Assembly: GCF_002209485.1 (NCBI RefSeq) | Contig: NZ_NJIX01000002.1 | Coordinates: 1 to 64,000, forward strand | Source of the DNA: Achromobacter sp. HZ34 | GTDB lineage: Bacteria > Pseudomonadota > Gammaproteobacteria > Burkholderiales > Burkholderiaceae_B | Length of the DNA stretch: 64,000 nt | Reading direction: 5' to 3' | Shown: piece after piece, positions 38,526 through 46,889 of the stretch | How positions within the stretch are numbered: position 1 is the stretch's first letter | Layout: the number at the start of each line of letters is the position of its first letter | The notes under the pieces: generated by a model | What the model was told of the DNA's origin: nothing | The model's input: only the letters and a program-made list of their open reading frames with translations | Database searches by the model: none | Made by a program: the position numbers and the translations under genes

Positions 38526-39418
38526 GGGCGGCTCGGCGCCTGGAAGAAATCGACAAAGGCGCGCAGCGCCGGGCGCATCTGGCGGCGCGACGGGTAATAG
38601 ATGTAGAAGCCGTCGAAGGACGGGCACCAATCGTCCATCACGCTGATCAGCCGGCCGGCCTCGAGATCGTCGGCGATGAGGTGTTCGAACAGGAACGCCA
38701 GTCCCAGGCTGTCCAGCGCGGCCTGCCGCATGAAGGTCTGCTGCGGCAGAATCAGAGTACCTTGCACTTCGACGTTGATGGCCTTGCGCCGCTTCTGCAA
38801 TTCCCAGCGATAGACCCGCCCGCTGCTGAAACGGCGCCGGATGCAGTTGTGCCGGGCGAGGTCGGTGGGGTGACGGGGCGGCGGATGCGCGGCGAAATAC
38901 GCCGGCGTGCCGACGATCAGGTTGCGCCTGGGACCGCTGGCGCGCACGGCAATCATATCGGCCTCCAGGCTTTCGCCCAGGCGCACGCCGGCGTCGCATC
39001 CGCTCCTCACGATGTCCTCGAAGTTGTCGTCTGCACGGATGTCCAGTTCGATGAGCGGATAGCGTGCGCAGAATTCAGGCAGGCGCCGCAGGATCAGGTC
39101 TTCCGCCGCCGCCATGGCCATGGTGACCCGCAGAGGGCCGGAGGGCGGTCCACCCTGTTCGGCCGCCTCCTGCAAACCCGCGGCGATATCGGCAAAAGGC
39201 CCGGAGACCCGTGCCAACAGGCGCGCGCCTTCATCGGTGGGCCGTGTCGACCGGGTCGTGCGGGCCAGCAGGCGCACGCCCAGGCTTTGCTCCAGCGCCG
39301 AGACGGCATGGCTGACGGCAGAAGGCGCAATGCCCAGTTGCTCGGCCGCGCGCCGGAAGCTGCCCAGTTCCGCAACGCTGACGAAGACCATGAGCTGGGT
39401 GGTTTGCGCCCGGTTCAT
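38507..39418 (-). CDS. LysR-family transcriptional regulator
   Basis: This 303-residue LysR protein starts at the ATG at 39418 (MNRAQTTQL). The N-terminal domain has SVAELGSFRRAAEQL and APSAVSHAVSALEQSLG. It is divergent from the aldo/keto reductase gene, with 105 bp between the starts, and is likely its regulator. The C-terminal six or so residues (Ala/Pro/Ser) come from the adjacent tandem repeat. Confidence 0.9.
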   Translation of the reverse strand: MNRAQTTQLMVFVSVAELGSFRRAAEQLGIAPSAVSHAVSALEQSLGVRLLARTTRSTRPTDEGARLLARVSGPFADIAAGLQEAAEQGGPPSGPLRVTMAMAAAEDLILRRLPEFCARYPLIELDIRADDNFEDIVRSGCDAGVRLGESLEADMIAVRASGPRRNLIVGTPAYFAAHPPPRHPTDLARHNCIRRRFSSGRVYRWELQKRRKAINVEVQGTLILPQQTFMRQAALDSLGLAFLFEHLIADDLEAGRLISVMDDWCPSFDGFYIYYPSRRQMRPALRAFVDFFQAPSRPAPAAS

Positions 39419-39441
39419 TGTTCTATCCTTTAGATCAAGCC

Positions 39442-39460
39442 AATCCAAATTATAGGGATT
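39442..39460. promoter_or_regulatory. Candidate LysR operator, AATCC-N9-GGATT
   Basis: A 5-bp inverted repeat with a 9-base AT-rich spacer sits midway in the 105-bp region between the LysR gene and the aldo/keto reductase. It has the form of a LysR-type site, but a 5-bp arm is short. Confidence 0.4.
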
Positions 39461-39523
39461 ATCGAATCAATCAAAAGTTCTTACCATGATGCCTTTGCTA
39501 CCGCTTTTCCAGGAGAACTATCG

Positions 39524-40516
39524 ATGCAACAGCGCAAACTCGCACAATTCCAAGTCTCGGCCGTCGGCTTGGGCTGCATGGGCCTGAGCCACGCCTACGG
39601 CGCGCAGGACGAATCGGCTTCGCTGCAAACCCTGGACCGGGCGCTGGAGCTGGGTGTGAATTTCTTCGATACCGCGGAAGTCTATGGGCCGCTGCGCAAT
39701 GAAACCTTGCTGGGCAAGGCCTTCAAGGACAGGCGCGATCAGATCGTCATCGCCACCAAATTCGGTTTCACTTTCCGTAAGGATCAGGACGGGTTCAACG
39801 TCACGGGGACCGACGGCAGCCCGGCCAACGCCCGGGCCGTCGCCGAAGCTTCCCTGCGCCGGCTGCAAACCGATGTGATCGACCTGTACTATCTGCACCG
39901 CGTCGATCCGGCGGTGCCCATCGAGGAGACCGTAGGCGCCATGGCCAGGCTGGTCGAAGAAGGCAAGGTGCGCGCCATCGGCCTGTCCGAGGTATCGGCC
40001 GAAACCCTGCGGCGGGCGCATGCCGTCCACCCCATCGCTGCCCTGCAAAGCGAATATTCGATGTGGACGCGGGACGTGGAAAGCAACGGGGTGCTCGCGG
40101 CGTGCCGCGAACTGGGCGTGACCTTCGTTCCCTTCAGCCCGCTAGGCCGCGGCTTCTTGACCGGGAAGCTGGCCCCGGTCGCGGAATTGTCCGACGATGA
40201 TTTCCGCCGTACCCTGCCGCGCTTCCAACCCGAGCATGCGGAAAACAACCGCAAGCTGGTCAAGGTCATCGAGGACATGGCCGCCAGCAAGGGCGTCAGC
40301 GCCGCGCAGGTCGCGCTGGCCTGGGTGCTGGCCCAAGGGCCGGACATCGTGCCGATTCCCGGCGCCAAGCGGATTCCCCATCTGGAACAGAACGTCGCTG
40401 CGGTCGACCTGCAACTAAGCGCCGCCGACATCGACCTGCTGGGTGAGACCTTCGCGCCGGACAAGGTTTCCGGGAGCCGTTATCCGGCGGCGCTGGCGGC
40501 CATGGCGCAGAAGTAA
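39524..40516 (+). CDS. Aldo/keto reductase
   Basis: This 330-residue NADPH-dependent TIM-barrel reductase has an AGGAGA site before its ATG. The catalytic tetrad is complete: Asp49 and Tyr54 in FFDTAEVYG, Lys79 in ATKFGF and His125 in YLHRVD. The text GLGCMGLSHAYG and SPLGRGFLTGK match the AKR13/YajO-like group that reduces aldehydes. It ends only 2 bp before the converging Bug gene. Confidence 0.93.
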   Translation: MQQRKLAQFQVSAVGLGCMGLSHAYGAQDESASLQTLDRALELGVNFFDTAEVYGPLRNETLLGKAFKDRRDQIVIATKFGFTFRKDQDGFNVTGTDGSPANARAVAEASLRRLQTDVIDLYYLHRVDPAVPIEETVGAMARLVEEGKVRAIGLSEVSAETLRRAHAVHPIAALQSEYSMWTRDVESNGVLAACRELGVTFVPFSPLGRGFLTGKLAPVAELSDDDFRRTLPRFQPEHAENNRKLVKVIEDMAASKGVSAAQVALAWVLAQGPDIVPIPGAKRIPHLEQNVAAVDLQLSAADIDLLGETFAPDKVSGSRYPAALAAMAQK

Positions 40517-40518
40517 GC

Positions 40519-41496
40519 CTATTGGATCTTGATGCCGCGCTCTTTCACCAGCACGGCCCACTGCGCGGTTTCCTTGGCCAGATGGGCGCGCAATTCCTCC
40601 GGGGTGCCGCCCACCGGTTCGGCACCGATGGAGGCCAGCGTCTCCTTGACCTTGGGGTCGTCCATCGCTTCGCGCATGGACGCATTCAGCTTTTGCACGA
40701 TATCGGCCGGCGTGCCAGCGGGCGCGAAGGTGCCGAACCAGGGCAGCAATTCGTAGCCGGGCAAGCCCGCTTCCGCCACCGTGGGAACATCGGGCAAGGC
40801 CGAGGACCGCTTCGACGTGGTCACCGCCAGCGCGCGCAGCTTGCCGGCCTGGATGTGCGGCTTGGCCGACGTGATGCTGTCGAACATGTAGTCGACCTGT
40901 CCGCCCAGCAGGTCGGCCATGGCCGGACCGCTGCCTTTGTACGGCACGTGCAGCATGTTGACCTGGGCCATGGAGGCGAACAGCTCACCCGCCAGGTGGA
41001 TGGAAGTCCCTACCCCCGCCGACGCATACGTGTAGTGACCGGGCTTGGCCTTGGCCTGCGCGATGACGTCAGCGACGCTATGCACGTCGTTGCGCTGCGG
41101 GTTGGTCACCAGCACATTGGGGACGATGGCCAGCAGGGAGATGGGCGCGAAGTCCTTCTGCGGGTCGTAGTTCATGTCCTTGTACAGGGCGGGATTCACG
41201 GCCATGCCGTTGGCGGCGATCATGATGGTGTACCCATCGGGCGCGGAACGCGCCACCGCCGAGGCGCCGATATTGCCACCCGCGCCGGGACGGTTCTCCA
41301 CGATGAACGAGGTGCCGAGCTTGCGGCCCATGGATTCGGCCAGCGTGCGCGCGATGGCATCCATGGCACCCCCTGGCGGGAAAGGCACTATCCATTTCAC
41401 CGGGCGCTCAGGGTAACCGGCGGCGTGGGCGCCACCCGCGCCCAAGAGAAAACCGGCCGCCAGCATGGCGCGCGCGAGCACTCGTGTAATACGCAT
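40519..41496 (-). CDS. Bug-family tripartite tricarboxylate transporter substrate-binding protein
   Basis: This 325-residue exported binding protein has a signal peptide to about residue 25 (GGAHA), and YPERPVKWIVPFPPGGAMDAIAR at the mature start. VENRPGAGGN and HVPYKGSGPAMADL are the ligand-cleft segments. It lies 63 bp downstream of the muconate cycloisomerase gene on the same strand and is probably cotranscribed. An aromatic acid or dicarboxylate ligand is therefore likely. Confidence 0.92.
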   Translation of the reverse strand: MRITRVLARAMLAAGFLLGAGGAHAAGYPERPVKWIVPFPPGGAMDAIARTLAESMGRKLGTSFIVENRPGAGGNIGASAVARSAPDGYTIMIAANGMAVNPALYKDMNYDPQKDFAPISLLAIVPNVLVTNPQRNDVHSVADVIAQAKAKPGHYTYASAGVGTSIHLAGELFASMAQVNMLHVPYKGSGPAMADLLGGQVDYMFDSITSAKPHIQAGKLRALAVTTSKRSSALPDVPTVAEAGLPGYELLPWFGTFAPAGTPADIVQKLNASMREAMDDPKVKETLASIGAEPVGGTPEELRAHLAKETAQWAVLVKERGIKIQ

Positions 41497-41559
41497 TGAA
41501 GTCTCCTGCCTGTTTATTTTGTGGTGATCCAGCGTTGCCCTGCATTCAACAACAGGGGG

Positions 41560-42699
41560 TCATTCCTTTCTGCGGTAGAACGCCAGCTTGTCCTCATCCA
41601 GCGTCAGGCCCAGGCCCGGCCCGGCCGGCACCTGCATCGCGAAATTCTCGTAGCGGGGCGGGTCGACCACGATGTCGTCCTTGAGCAGCAGCGGGCCGAA
41701 CAGTTCGGTGCCCCAGGCCAGCGTGGGCAAGGTGCGGAAGACATGCGCCGACGCCACCGATCCGATGGAGCCTTCTAGCATGGTGCCACCGTACAGGGCC
41801 ATGCCGGCGGCGTCGCCGACCGCGGCGCAATTGCGCACGCCGTGCAGCCCGCCCGACTTGGCGATCTTCAGGGCCAGTACATCGGCCGCGCCCAGGCGGG
41901 CCAGTTCCAGTGCGTCCGCGGGCGTCGCGATGGCTTCGTCAGCCATGATGGGAATGACGAAGCGGGCCGCCAGGCGTGCCATGCCGGCGCGGTTCTCGCG
42001 GGCGATGGGCTGTTCGATCAGGTCCACGCCAGCCGCCTCCAGCCGTGCGATGGCACCGGCCGCATCGGCCTCGTTCCAGGCCTGGTTCACATCCACCGTG
42101 ACACGCGCGCGCTCGCCCAACGCGGTCTTGATGCGGGCGACGTGACGGACGTCGTCGGCGATGGCACGGCGGCCGACCTTCAGCTTGAAGGTGTCGTGGC
42201 GGCCAGCGGCCAGCAACGATTCCGCCTCTTCGATATCGCGCGCGGTGTCGCCACTGGCCAAGGTCCACAACACCGGCAGCGCATCGCGTACATGGCCGCC
42301 CAGCAAGGTCGACACCGGCACGCCCAGGCGCTTGCCCTGCGCGTCCAGCAGCGCGGTTTCCAGCGCGGACTTGGCGGTGCGGTTACCGCGCGCGACCTTG
42401 TCCATCCTGGCCATGGCGGCGTTGACGTTGCCGGCATCCTGGCCGACCAAAACCGGGGCCAGGTAGGTATCGATGGCCAGCTTCATCCCTTCCGGGCTTT
42501 CTTCGCCATAAGCCAGGCCGCCTATGGTGGTGGCTTCGCCCAGGCCTTCGATGCCGTCGCTGGCGCGCAGGCGCACGATCACCAGGGTCTGCTTTTGCAT
42601 GACGGCCATCGCCAGCTGGTGCGCCCGTATGGTGGGCAGGTCGACCAGCACGGTTTCGATCGACACGATGGTGGGGGGCGCGGCGGAAGGTGTAGGCAT
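41560..42699 (-). CDS. catB: Muconate cycloisomerase (CatB-like, enolase superfamily)
   Basis: This 379-residue enzyme would convert cis,cis-muconate to muconolactone in the catechol branch of the beta-ketoadipate pathway. The catalytic Lys172-x-Lys174 pair is in FKLKVGRR, the metal ligands are Asp203 in DVNQAW, Glu229 in IEQPI and Asp254 in ADEA, and Lys278 in LKIAKSGG is the second general acid/base. I start at 42699 (MPTPSAAP) because the longer frame to 42783 would run over the CatR-type operator. No catA or catC is next to it, so it could also be a dipeptide epimerase-like relative, but the divergent CatR-type gene favours catB. Confidence 0.85.
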   Translation of the reverse strand: MPTPSAAPPTIVSIETVLVDLPTIRAHQLAMAVMQKQTLVIVRLRASDGIEGLGEATTIGGLAYGEESPEGMKLAIDTYLAPVLVGQDAGNVNAAMARMDKVARGNRTAKSALETALLDAQGKRLGVPVSTLLGGHVRDALPVLWTLASGDTARDIEEAESLLAAGRHDTFKLKVGRRAIADDVRHVARIKTALGERARVTVDVNQAWNEADAAGAIARLEAAGVDLIEQPIARENRAGMARLAARFVIPIMADEAIATPADALELARLGAADVLALKIAKSGGLHGVRNCAAVGDAAGMALYGGTMLEGSIGSVASAHVFRTLPTLAWGTELFGPLLLKDDIVVDPPRYENFAMQVPAGPGLGLTLDEDKLAFYRRKE

Positions 42700-42781
42700 A
42701 CCTGGAATGAGCGTCAAGAAGGATAGGCGCAGTATTGCTCCTGGCTTGCGGGACCGTCCAAGACTATATTGGTTGCTTTCC

Positions 42782-42796
42782 ATACTTCTAAGGTAT
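42782..42796. promoter_or_regulatory. CatR/BenM-type operator, ATAC-N7-GTAT
   Basis: ATAC at 42782-42785 and GTAT at 42793-42796 are separated by exactly seven bases. This is the established recognition sequence of the BenM/CatM group of LysR regulators. The site lies 4 bp before the catR ATG and in the divergent catB region, which suits autoregulation and control of catB. I found no clear second site in the 100-bp gap. Confidence 0.65.
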
Positions 42797-42800
42797 AGGC

Positions 42801-43712
42801 ATGGAGCTCCGGCATCTGCGCTACTTCCAGGCCTTGGCGCGCGAGGGCAGCTTTACCCGGGCCGCCGCCGCGCTGCACATTGCCCAGCCGCCGCTGTCGC
42901 GGCAGATCCGCCAATTGGAAGACGAACTGGGCGTGTGCCTGGTCGAGCGCGGCACGCGCGGGCTGAAGCTGACCGAGGCTGGCCGCTTCTTCTATGAACA
43001 ATCGCTGCAACTGAATGCCCGGCTGGAGGAAATCGTCGTCGGCACGCGACGCCTGGGGGCGCACGCCGCCCGGTGGTTCGGTATCGGCTTCGTGCCGTCC
43101 ACGCTGTCCGGCTTCGTGCCGGAATTGATTCGTTATCTGCGCCAGGCCGACGCGCGGGTCGAGGTCGGCTTGAGTGAAATGACCACGCTGCCGCAGATCG
43201 AGGCCCTGAAAAGCGGCCGCATCGACCTGGGCATCGGACGTATTCCCTTTGACGATTCCGCCATCGAGCGCCGCGTCTTGATGGACGAGCCGCTGGTGGC
43301 GGTGTTGCCGCGCACGCATCCACTGGCCACGCGTAAAAGGCTGACGGTAGCGCAGTTGGCGACGCAACCGTTCGTCCTGTATCCCGCGCGGCCGCGCCCG
43401 AATTATGGCGACCATGTGGTGGGCCTGTTTCGTGCCGCGGGTTACCAGCCCGTTGTCGTGCAGGAGGCCAACGAGCTGCAGACGGCCTTGGGTCTGGTCG
43501 CGGCGGGCATGGGGGTAACGGTGGTGCCGGCCAGCGTGCAGCGCTCGCTCCGTGCCGACCTGGTCAGCCTTCCGGTCGCCGCTGGCGATGCGGCCTTCAC
43601 TTCGCCAGTGATACTCAGCTGGCGGCGGGGCGATGCCTCGACGTTCTTGACGCAAGCCATCGCCGCGGCGGAACGGTTGGCGCGCGCCGGGGTGTCTTCC
43701 GATCCGCCATAA
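42801..43712 (+). CDS. catR: LysR-family regulator of the CatR/BenM type
   Basis: This 303-residue LysR protein begins MELRHLRYFQALAREGSFTR and continues AQPPLSRQIRQLEDELG, the hallmark of the CatR, BenM and CatM group, which senses cis,cis-muconate or benzoate. RGLKLTEAGRFFYEQ follows. It is divergent from catB and carries an ATAC-N7-GTAT site in its own leader. The N-terminal start is certain from homology. Confidence 0.88.
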   Translation: MELRHLRYFQALAREGSFTRAAAALHIAQPPLSRQIRQLEDELGVCLVERGTRGLKLTEAGRFFYEQSLQLNARLEEIVVGTRRLGAHAARWFGIGFVPSTLSGFVPELIRYLRQADARVEVGLSEMTTLPQIEALKSGRIDLGIGRIPFDDSAIERRVLMDEPLVAVLPRTHPLATRKRLTVAQLATQPFVLYPARPRPNYGDHVVGLFRAAGYQPVVVQEANELQTALGLVAAGMGVTVVPASVQRSLRADLVSLPVAAGDAAFTSPVILSWRRGDASTFLTQAIAAAERLARAGVSSDPP

Positions 43713-43846
43713 AACTTTCATTAACGTCAAACAGCTTTTGATTCTCGGCGTTATATGGCGCAACGGGAACGCCCGGCGCATGGCTCCTACCTACAATGCT
43801 TGGGCGCCCACTCCCTCCCGCGCCCGAATATATGAGCAGGAGCATC

Positions 43847-44326
43847 ATGGTCCATCATCCCTCTTCCCTTCGTCCCGTCTGGCTGCTGGTCGGCAGCGCA
43901 ACCCTGGCCGCCCTCATCGCGGCGACCGCCATCGCGCAGACACCGCCCAAGGGTCCGGCGGGCCTCGTGGTCACCGGGCCCGGTCCCGTGATCCTCGATC
44001 CCTTGGCCGAATGCCGGAACGCGATAGGTGACAAACCCCGCACTGCCCTCGCCCGCTGCCTGAGCGACGCCCAGCACACCGCGGACAAGCAGATGCGCCA
44101 GGTTTATACGGACGTCGAAAAGGATCTGCGCGGCATCGATTCCGCCGCTACGCCCAATGCGGTGCAAACGCTGAAAGAAGCCCAGAAGGCCTTCCTGAAA
44201 TTCCGCGATGCCGAGTGCAAGCGACAAGGCGCCGCGGTGATGGGCGGCAGCGGCGCCGGCGATATTGAAGCGGCCTGCGTCGTCAGGTTGACACGCTGGC
44301 GCACCGCCTCGTTACCTGAAAGCTGA
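43847..44326 (+). CDS. Exported DUF1311/LprI-N-like protein
   Basis: This 159-residue protein starts at the ATG at 43847, four bases after AGGAG; an in-frame ATG at 43832 is possible. A signal peptide ends near TAIAQ. The mature domain (ARCLSDAQHTADKQMRQVY, LKEAQKAFLKFRDAECKRQG, ACVVRLTRWRTASL) matches DUF1311, the LprI N-terminal fold linked to lysozyme inhibition. It has four cysteines in the mature part. It stands alone, and 90 bp separate it from the converging NADH dehydrogenase gene. Confidence 0.88.
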   Translation: MVHHPSSLRPVWLLVGSATLAALIAATAIAQTPPKGPAGLVVTGPGPVILDPLAECRNAIGDKPRTALARCLSDAQHTADKQMRQVYTDVEKDLRGIDSAATPNAVQTLKEAQKAFLKFRDAECKRQGAAVMGGSGAGDIEAACVVRLTRWRTASLPES

Positions 44327-44417
44327 AACGTATCGGTTTGAGCAGCGCAGCAGCCATTGGCGCTGCGTTCTGGCAGCGTCGCTAAGCGTTGCGGCTGGAA
44401 CACCGCAGAACGCCATG

Positions 44418-45716
44418 CTACTTGCCTTGCGTGATCAGGCGCGCGCTGCGTTGGCCGCGTGTGTGGATCCACAGCCAGCTGAGCGCCACGCTCAGGCGGT
44501 TGCGCATGCCGATCAGGAAGTAGATGTGGGCGATGCCCCAGATCCACCACGCCAAGGGCCCGCGCAGCTTGATGCGGCCGAAATCGATCACCGCCTTGCG
44601 CTTGCCTATGGTCGCCAGGTTGCCGCTGTGCTTGTAGCGGAACGGCCCCTGCCCCGGCGCGCCACGCAGCCGCGCCTTGATGGCCGCGCCGACATAGCGC
44701 CCCTGCTGCTTGGCGGCCGGCGCGATGCCGGGCACCGGCGTGCCATCCGGTCCGGCGATGCTGACGGTGTCGCCCACCGCGTAGATTTCAGGGTGGCCCG
44801 GCACGCTGAGGTCCGGCTCGACCAGCACGCGGCCGGCGCGATCGGCCGGCACGCCCAGCCACTCCGCCGCCGGCGAGGCGCGCACGCCGGCGCCCCACAG
44901 CACGGTTTCGGCCTCCAGCCGCGTATTGCCGTACACCACCCCTTGCGCCGAGCACTCCGACACGGCCTGGCCCAGCGCCACTTCGACGCCCAGCTTTTCC
45001 AGGGCCTGTTTGGCGTAGGCGGACAAGGACGGATCGAACGCGCTCAGCAAGCGCTGGCCGCCCTCGATCAGCAGCACGCGGGCGCGGCGGGTATCGATGC
45101 GGCGGAAGTCCGGCGGCAGCGTGACGTGCGCCATCTCGGCGATGGTGCCGGCCAGTTCGACACCGGTGGGGCCGCCGCCGATGACCACGAAGGTCAGCAG
45201 CGCGGCCTGCCGGCGCGGATCGGTTTCGCGCTCGGCGTGCTCGAAAGCCAGCAGGATGCGGCGCCGGATCATGGTGGCGTCTTCCAGGGTCTTCAGGCCG
45301 GGCGCATGCGGCATCCAGTCGTCATGGCCGAAATAGGCGTGGCGGGCGCCGGTTGCCAGCACCAGCGAGTCATAGGGGACTTTGGCGCCGTCTTCCAGCA
45401 GCACCTCGCGCGTCTGCGTGTCGACACCATTGACCGACGCCAGCAGCGTGCTGACCTCGGGCCGGTCACGCAGCAGGTAACGGATGGGCCAGGCGATTTC
45501 CGACGTCGACAGCGACGCCGTGGCAACCTGGTAAAGCAAGGGTTGGAACAGGTGGTGATTGCGCCGGTCTATCAGCGTGATGTCGACGTCCGCTCCCTTC
45601 AATCGGTTGATGGCTTCGAGTCCACCGAAGCCGCCGCCAACGACGACCACGCGATGGCGGCCGGTGGCGCCGGATGTCCTGGCTGGAGGGGGAGTAGCGG
45701 AGGGAGAGGCGCTCAT
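44418..45716 (-). CDS. ndh: Type II NADH dehydrogenase (NDH-2), FAD-dependent
   Basis: This 432-residue membrane-associated flavoprotein passes electrons from NADH to quinone without pumping protons. The FAD fold begins at VVVVGGGFGGLEA. The quinone-side NHHLFQPLLYQVATASLS is the family signature, and the NADH-binding GGGPTGVELAG and the AVGDTVSI segment follow. The C-terminal helix with LAWWIWGIAHIYFLIGMRNR anchors it. The start at 45716 follows AAGGAAAA. It lies downstream of a LysR gene on the same strand, but a 191-bp gap makes independent transcription likely. Confidence 0.93.
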   Translation of the reverse strand: MSASPSATPPPARTSGATGRHRVVVVGGGFGGLEAINRLKGADVDITLIDRRNHHLFQPLLYQVATASLSTSEIAWPIRYLLRDRPEVSTLLASVNGVDTQTREVLLEDGAKVPYDSLVLATGARHAYFGHDDWMPHAPGLKTLEDATMIRRRILLAFEHAERETDPRRQAALLTFVVIGGGPTGVELAGTIAEMAHVTLPPDFRRIDTRRARVLLIEGGQRLLSAFDPSLSAYAKQALEKLGVEVALGQAVSECSAQGVVYGNTRLEAETVLWGAGVRASPAAEWLGVPADRAGRVLVEPDLSVPGHPEIYAVGDTVSIAGPDGTPVPGIAPAAKQQGRYVGAAIKARLRGAPGQGPFRYKHSGNLATIGKRKAVIDFGRIKLRGPLAWWIWGIAHIYFLIGMRNRLSVALSWLWIHTRGQRSARLITQGK

Positions 45717-45907
45717 GATGCGGATTTTCCTTGATGCAAAGGTGGCCGCTCGGTTGCTCGATTCGGGGTCGAGCACTGGTGGAGACCGGCGGCCTTATTG
45801 ATTCGGCCATGCGCGCCTTGGGTAGGGCGCAGGGCTGTAAATCAGAAGGATACGCTACTTTGCTGCACTGCAAAAAATCAACAATGGACCTCTGGGGGCT
45901 GCGTGAT

Positions 45908-46813
45908 CTACCGGCCCGTTTTGCGATCGCTGCGCAAACGTTCCGCCACGTAATCCAGGAAGCAGGCGATACGGGCCGCCAGCTGGGTGTTGCGATAATA
46001 GACCGCATTGATGGGTTGGCGCGCGTCGATGGTATCGCGCGCCAGCACCTGCACCAGGTCGCCCCGGCGGCGGTCTTCGTTGGACATGAAGTCCGACAGG
46101 CAAACCAGCCCTTCGCCGGCCAGGGCCAGCTGCCGCAAGGTTTCGCCGCTGGAGGCCATCACCTGCGGACGAATGTGCAGGCTTTCGCCCAGGGCGTGGC
46201 GCAAGGGCCAATGGTTGAGCGAATCCGGTTCGCTGAAGCCGAGCAGGCTGTGGCGCACCAGGTCTTCAGGGCTACGCGGTTTGCCGTGCTCGGCCAGGTA
46301 GGCGGGACTGGCCAGGATGCGCAGGGGCGTGGTTCCCAGCGGACGCGCGTGCAGCGTGGAATCGCGCAGGGGTCCGATGCGGATGGCGATGTCCGTGCGC
46401 TGTTCCAGCAGGTCGATGTAGGTGTCGGTGGAATGCAGCGCCAGTTCGATTTGCGGATACTGGCGGCGGAACTCCCCCACCAGCGGGACGATGACGTGCA
46501 GCATGAAGGGCGACGCGGCATCCACCCGCAGCAGGCCGGCCGGCTGTTGCCGGCGTAGCGCCATCTGTTCCTCGATGGCCTCGACCGACTCGACGACGCG
46601 GCGTGCTTCGCTGAGCAACAGCTTGCCTTCCTCCGTCAAGGCCAGCCGCCGGGTGGTCCGGTGCAGCAGCGTGGTCTCCAGCTTCTGCTCCAGGCGCCCC
46701 AGCGTCCGGCTGACCGCCGACACCGTCTGCCCCAGCCGCTCGGCCGCCGCCGTAATGGAACCCGCGTCCACTACCGCGATAAAGGTCTGCATCTCATCCA
46801 GTGTCGTTTTCAT
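45908..46813 (-). CDS. LysR-family transcriptional regulator
   Basis: This 301-residue LysR protein starts at the ATG at 46813 (MKTTLDEMQTF). The helix-turn-helix has FIAVVDAGSITAAAERL and TVSAVSRTLGRLEQKL, and the C-terminal domain is typical. It is divergent from lhr, with 76 bp between the starts. Its target is unknown. The 191-bp gap downstream, to ndh, contains an AT-rich stretch at 45837-45895 but nothing specific. Confidence 0.9.
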   Translation of the reverse strand: MKTTLDEMQTFIAVVDAGSITAAAERLGQTVSAVSRTLGRLEQKLETTLLHRTTRRLALTEEGKLLLSEARRVVESVEAIEEQMALRRQQPAGLLRVDAASPFMLHVIVPLVGEFRRQYPQIELALHSTDTYIDLLEQRTDIAIRIGPLRDSTLHARPLGTTPLRILASPAYLAEHGKPRSPEDLVRHSLLGFSEPDSLNHWPLRHALGESLHIRPQVMASSGETLRQLALAGEGLVCLSDFMSNEDRRRGDLVQVLARDTIDARQPINAVYYRNTQLAARIACFLDYVAERLRSDRKTGR

Positions 46814-46889
46814 GGCTGGGAGTATAAGACCCGGGCCGGCCGCGGCCTGCCTGGTTGACGTGCTGGAATTCGCCCCGATATAAGGCAAC

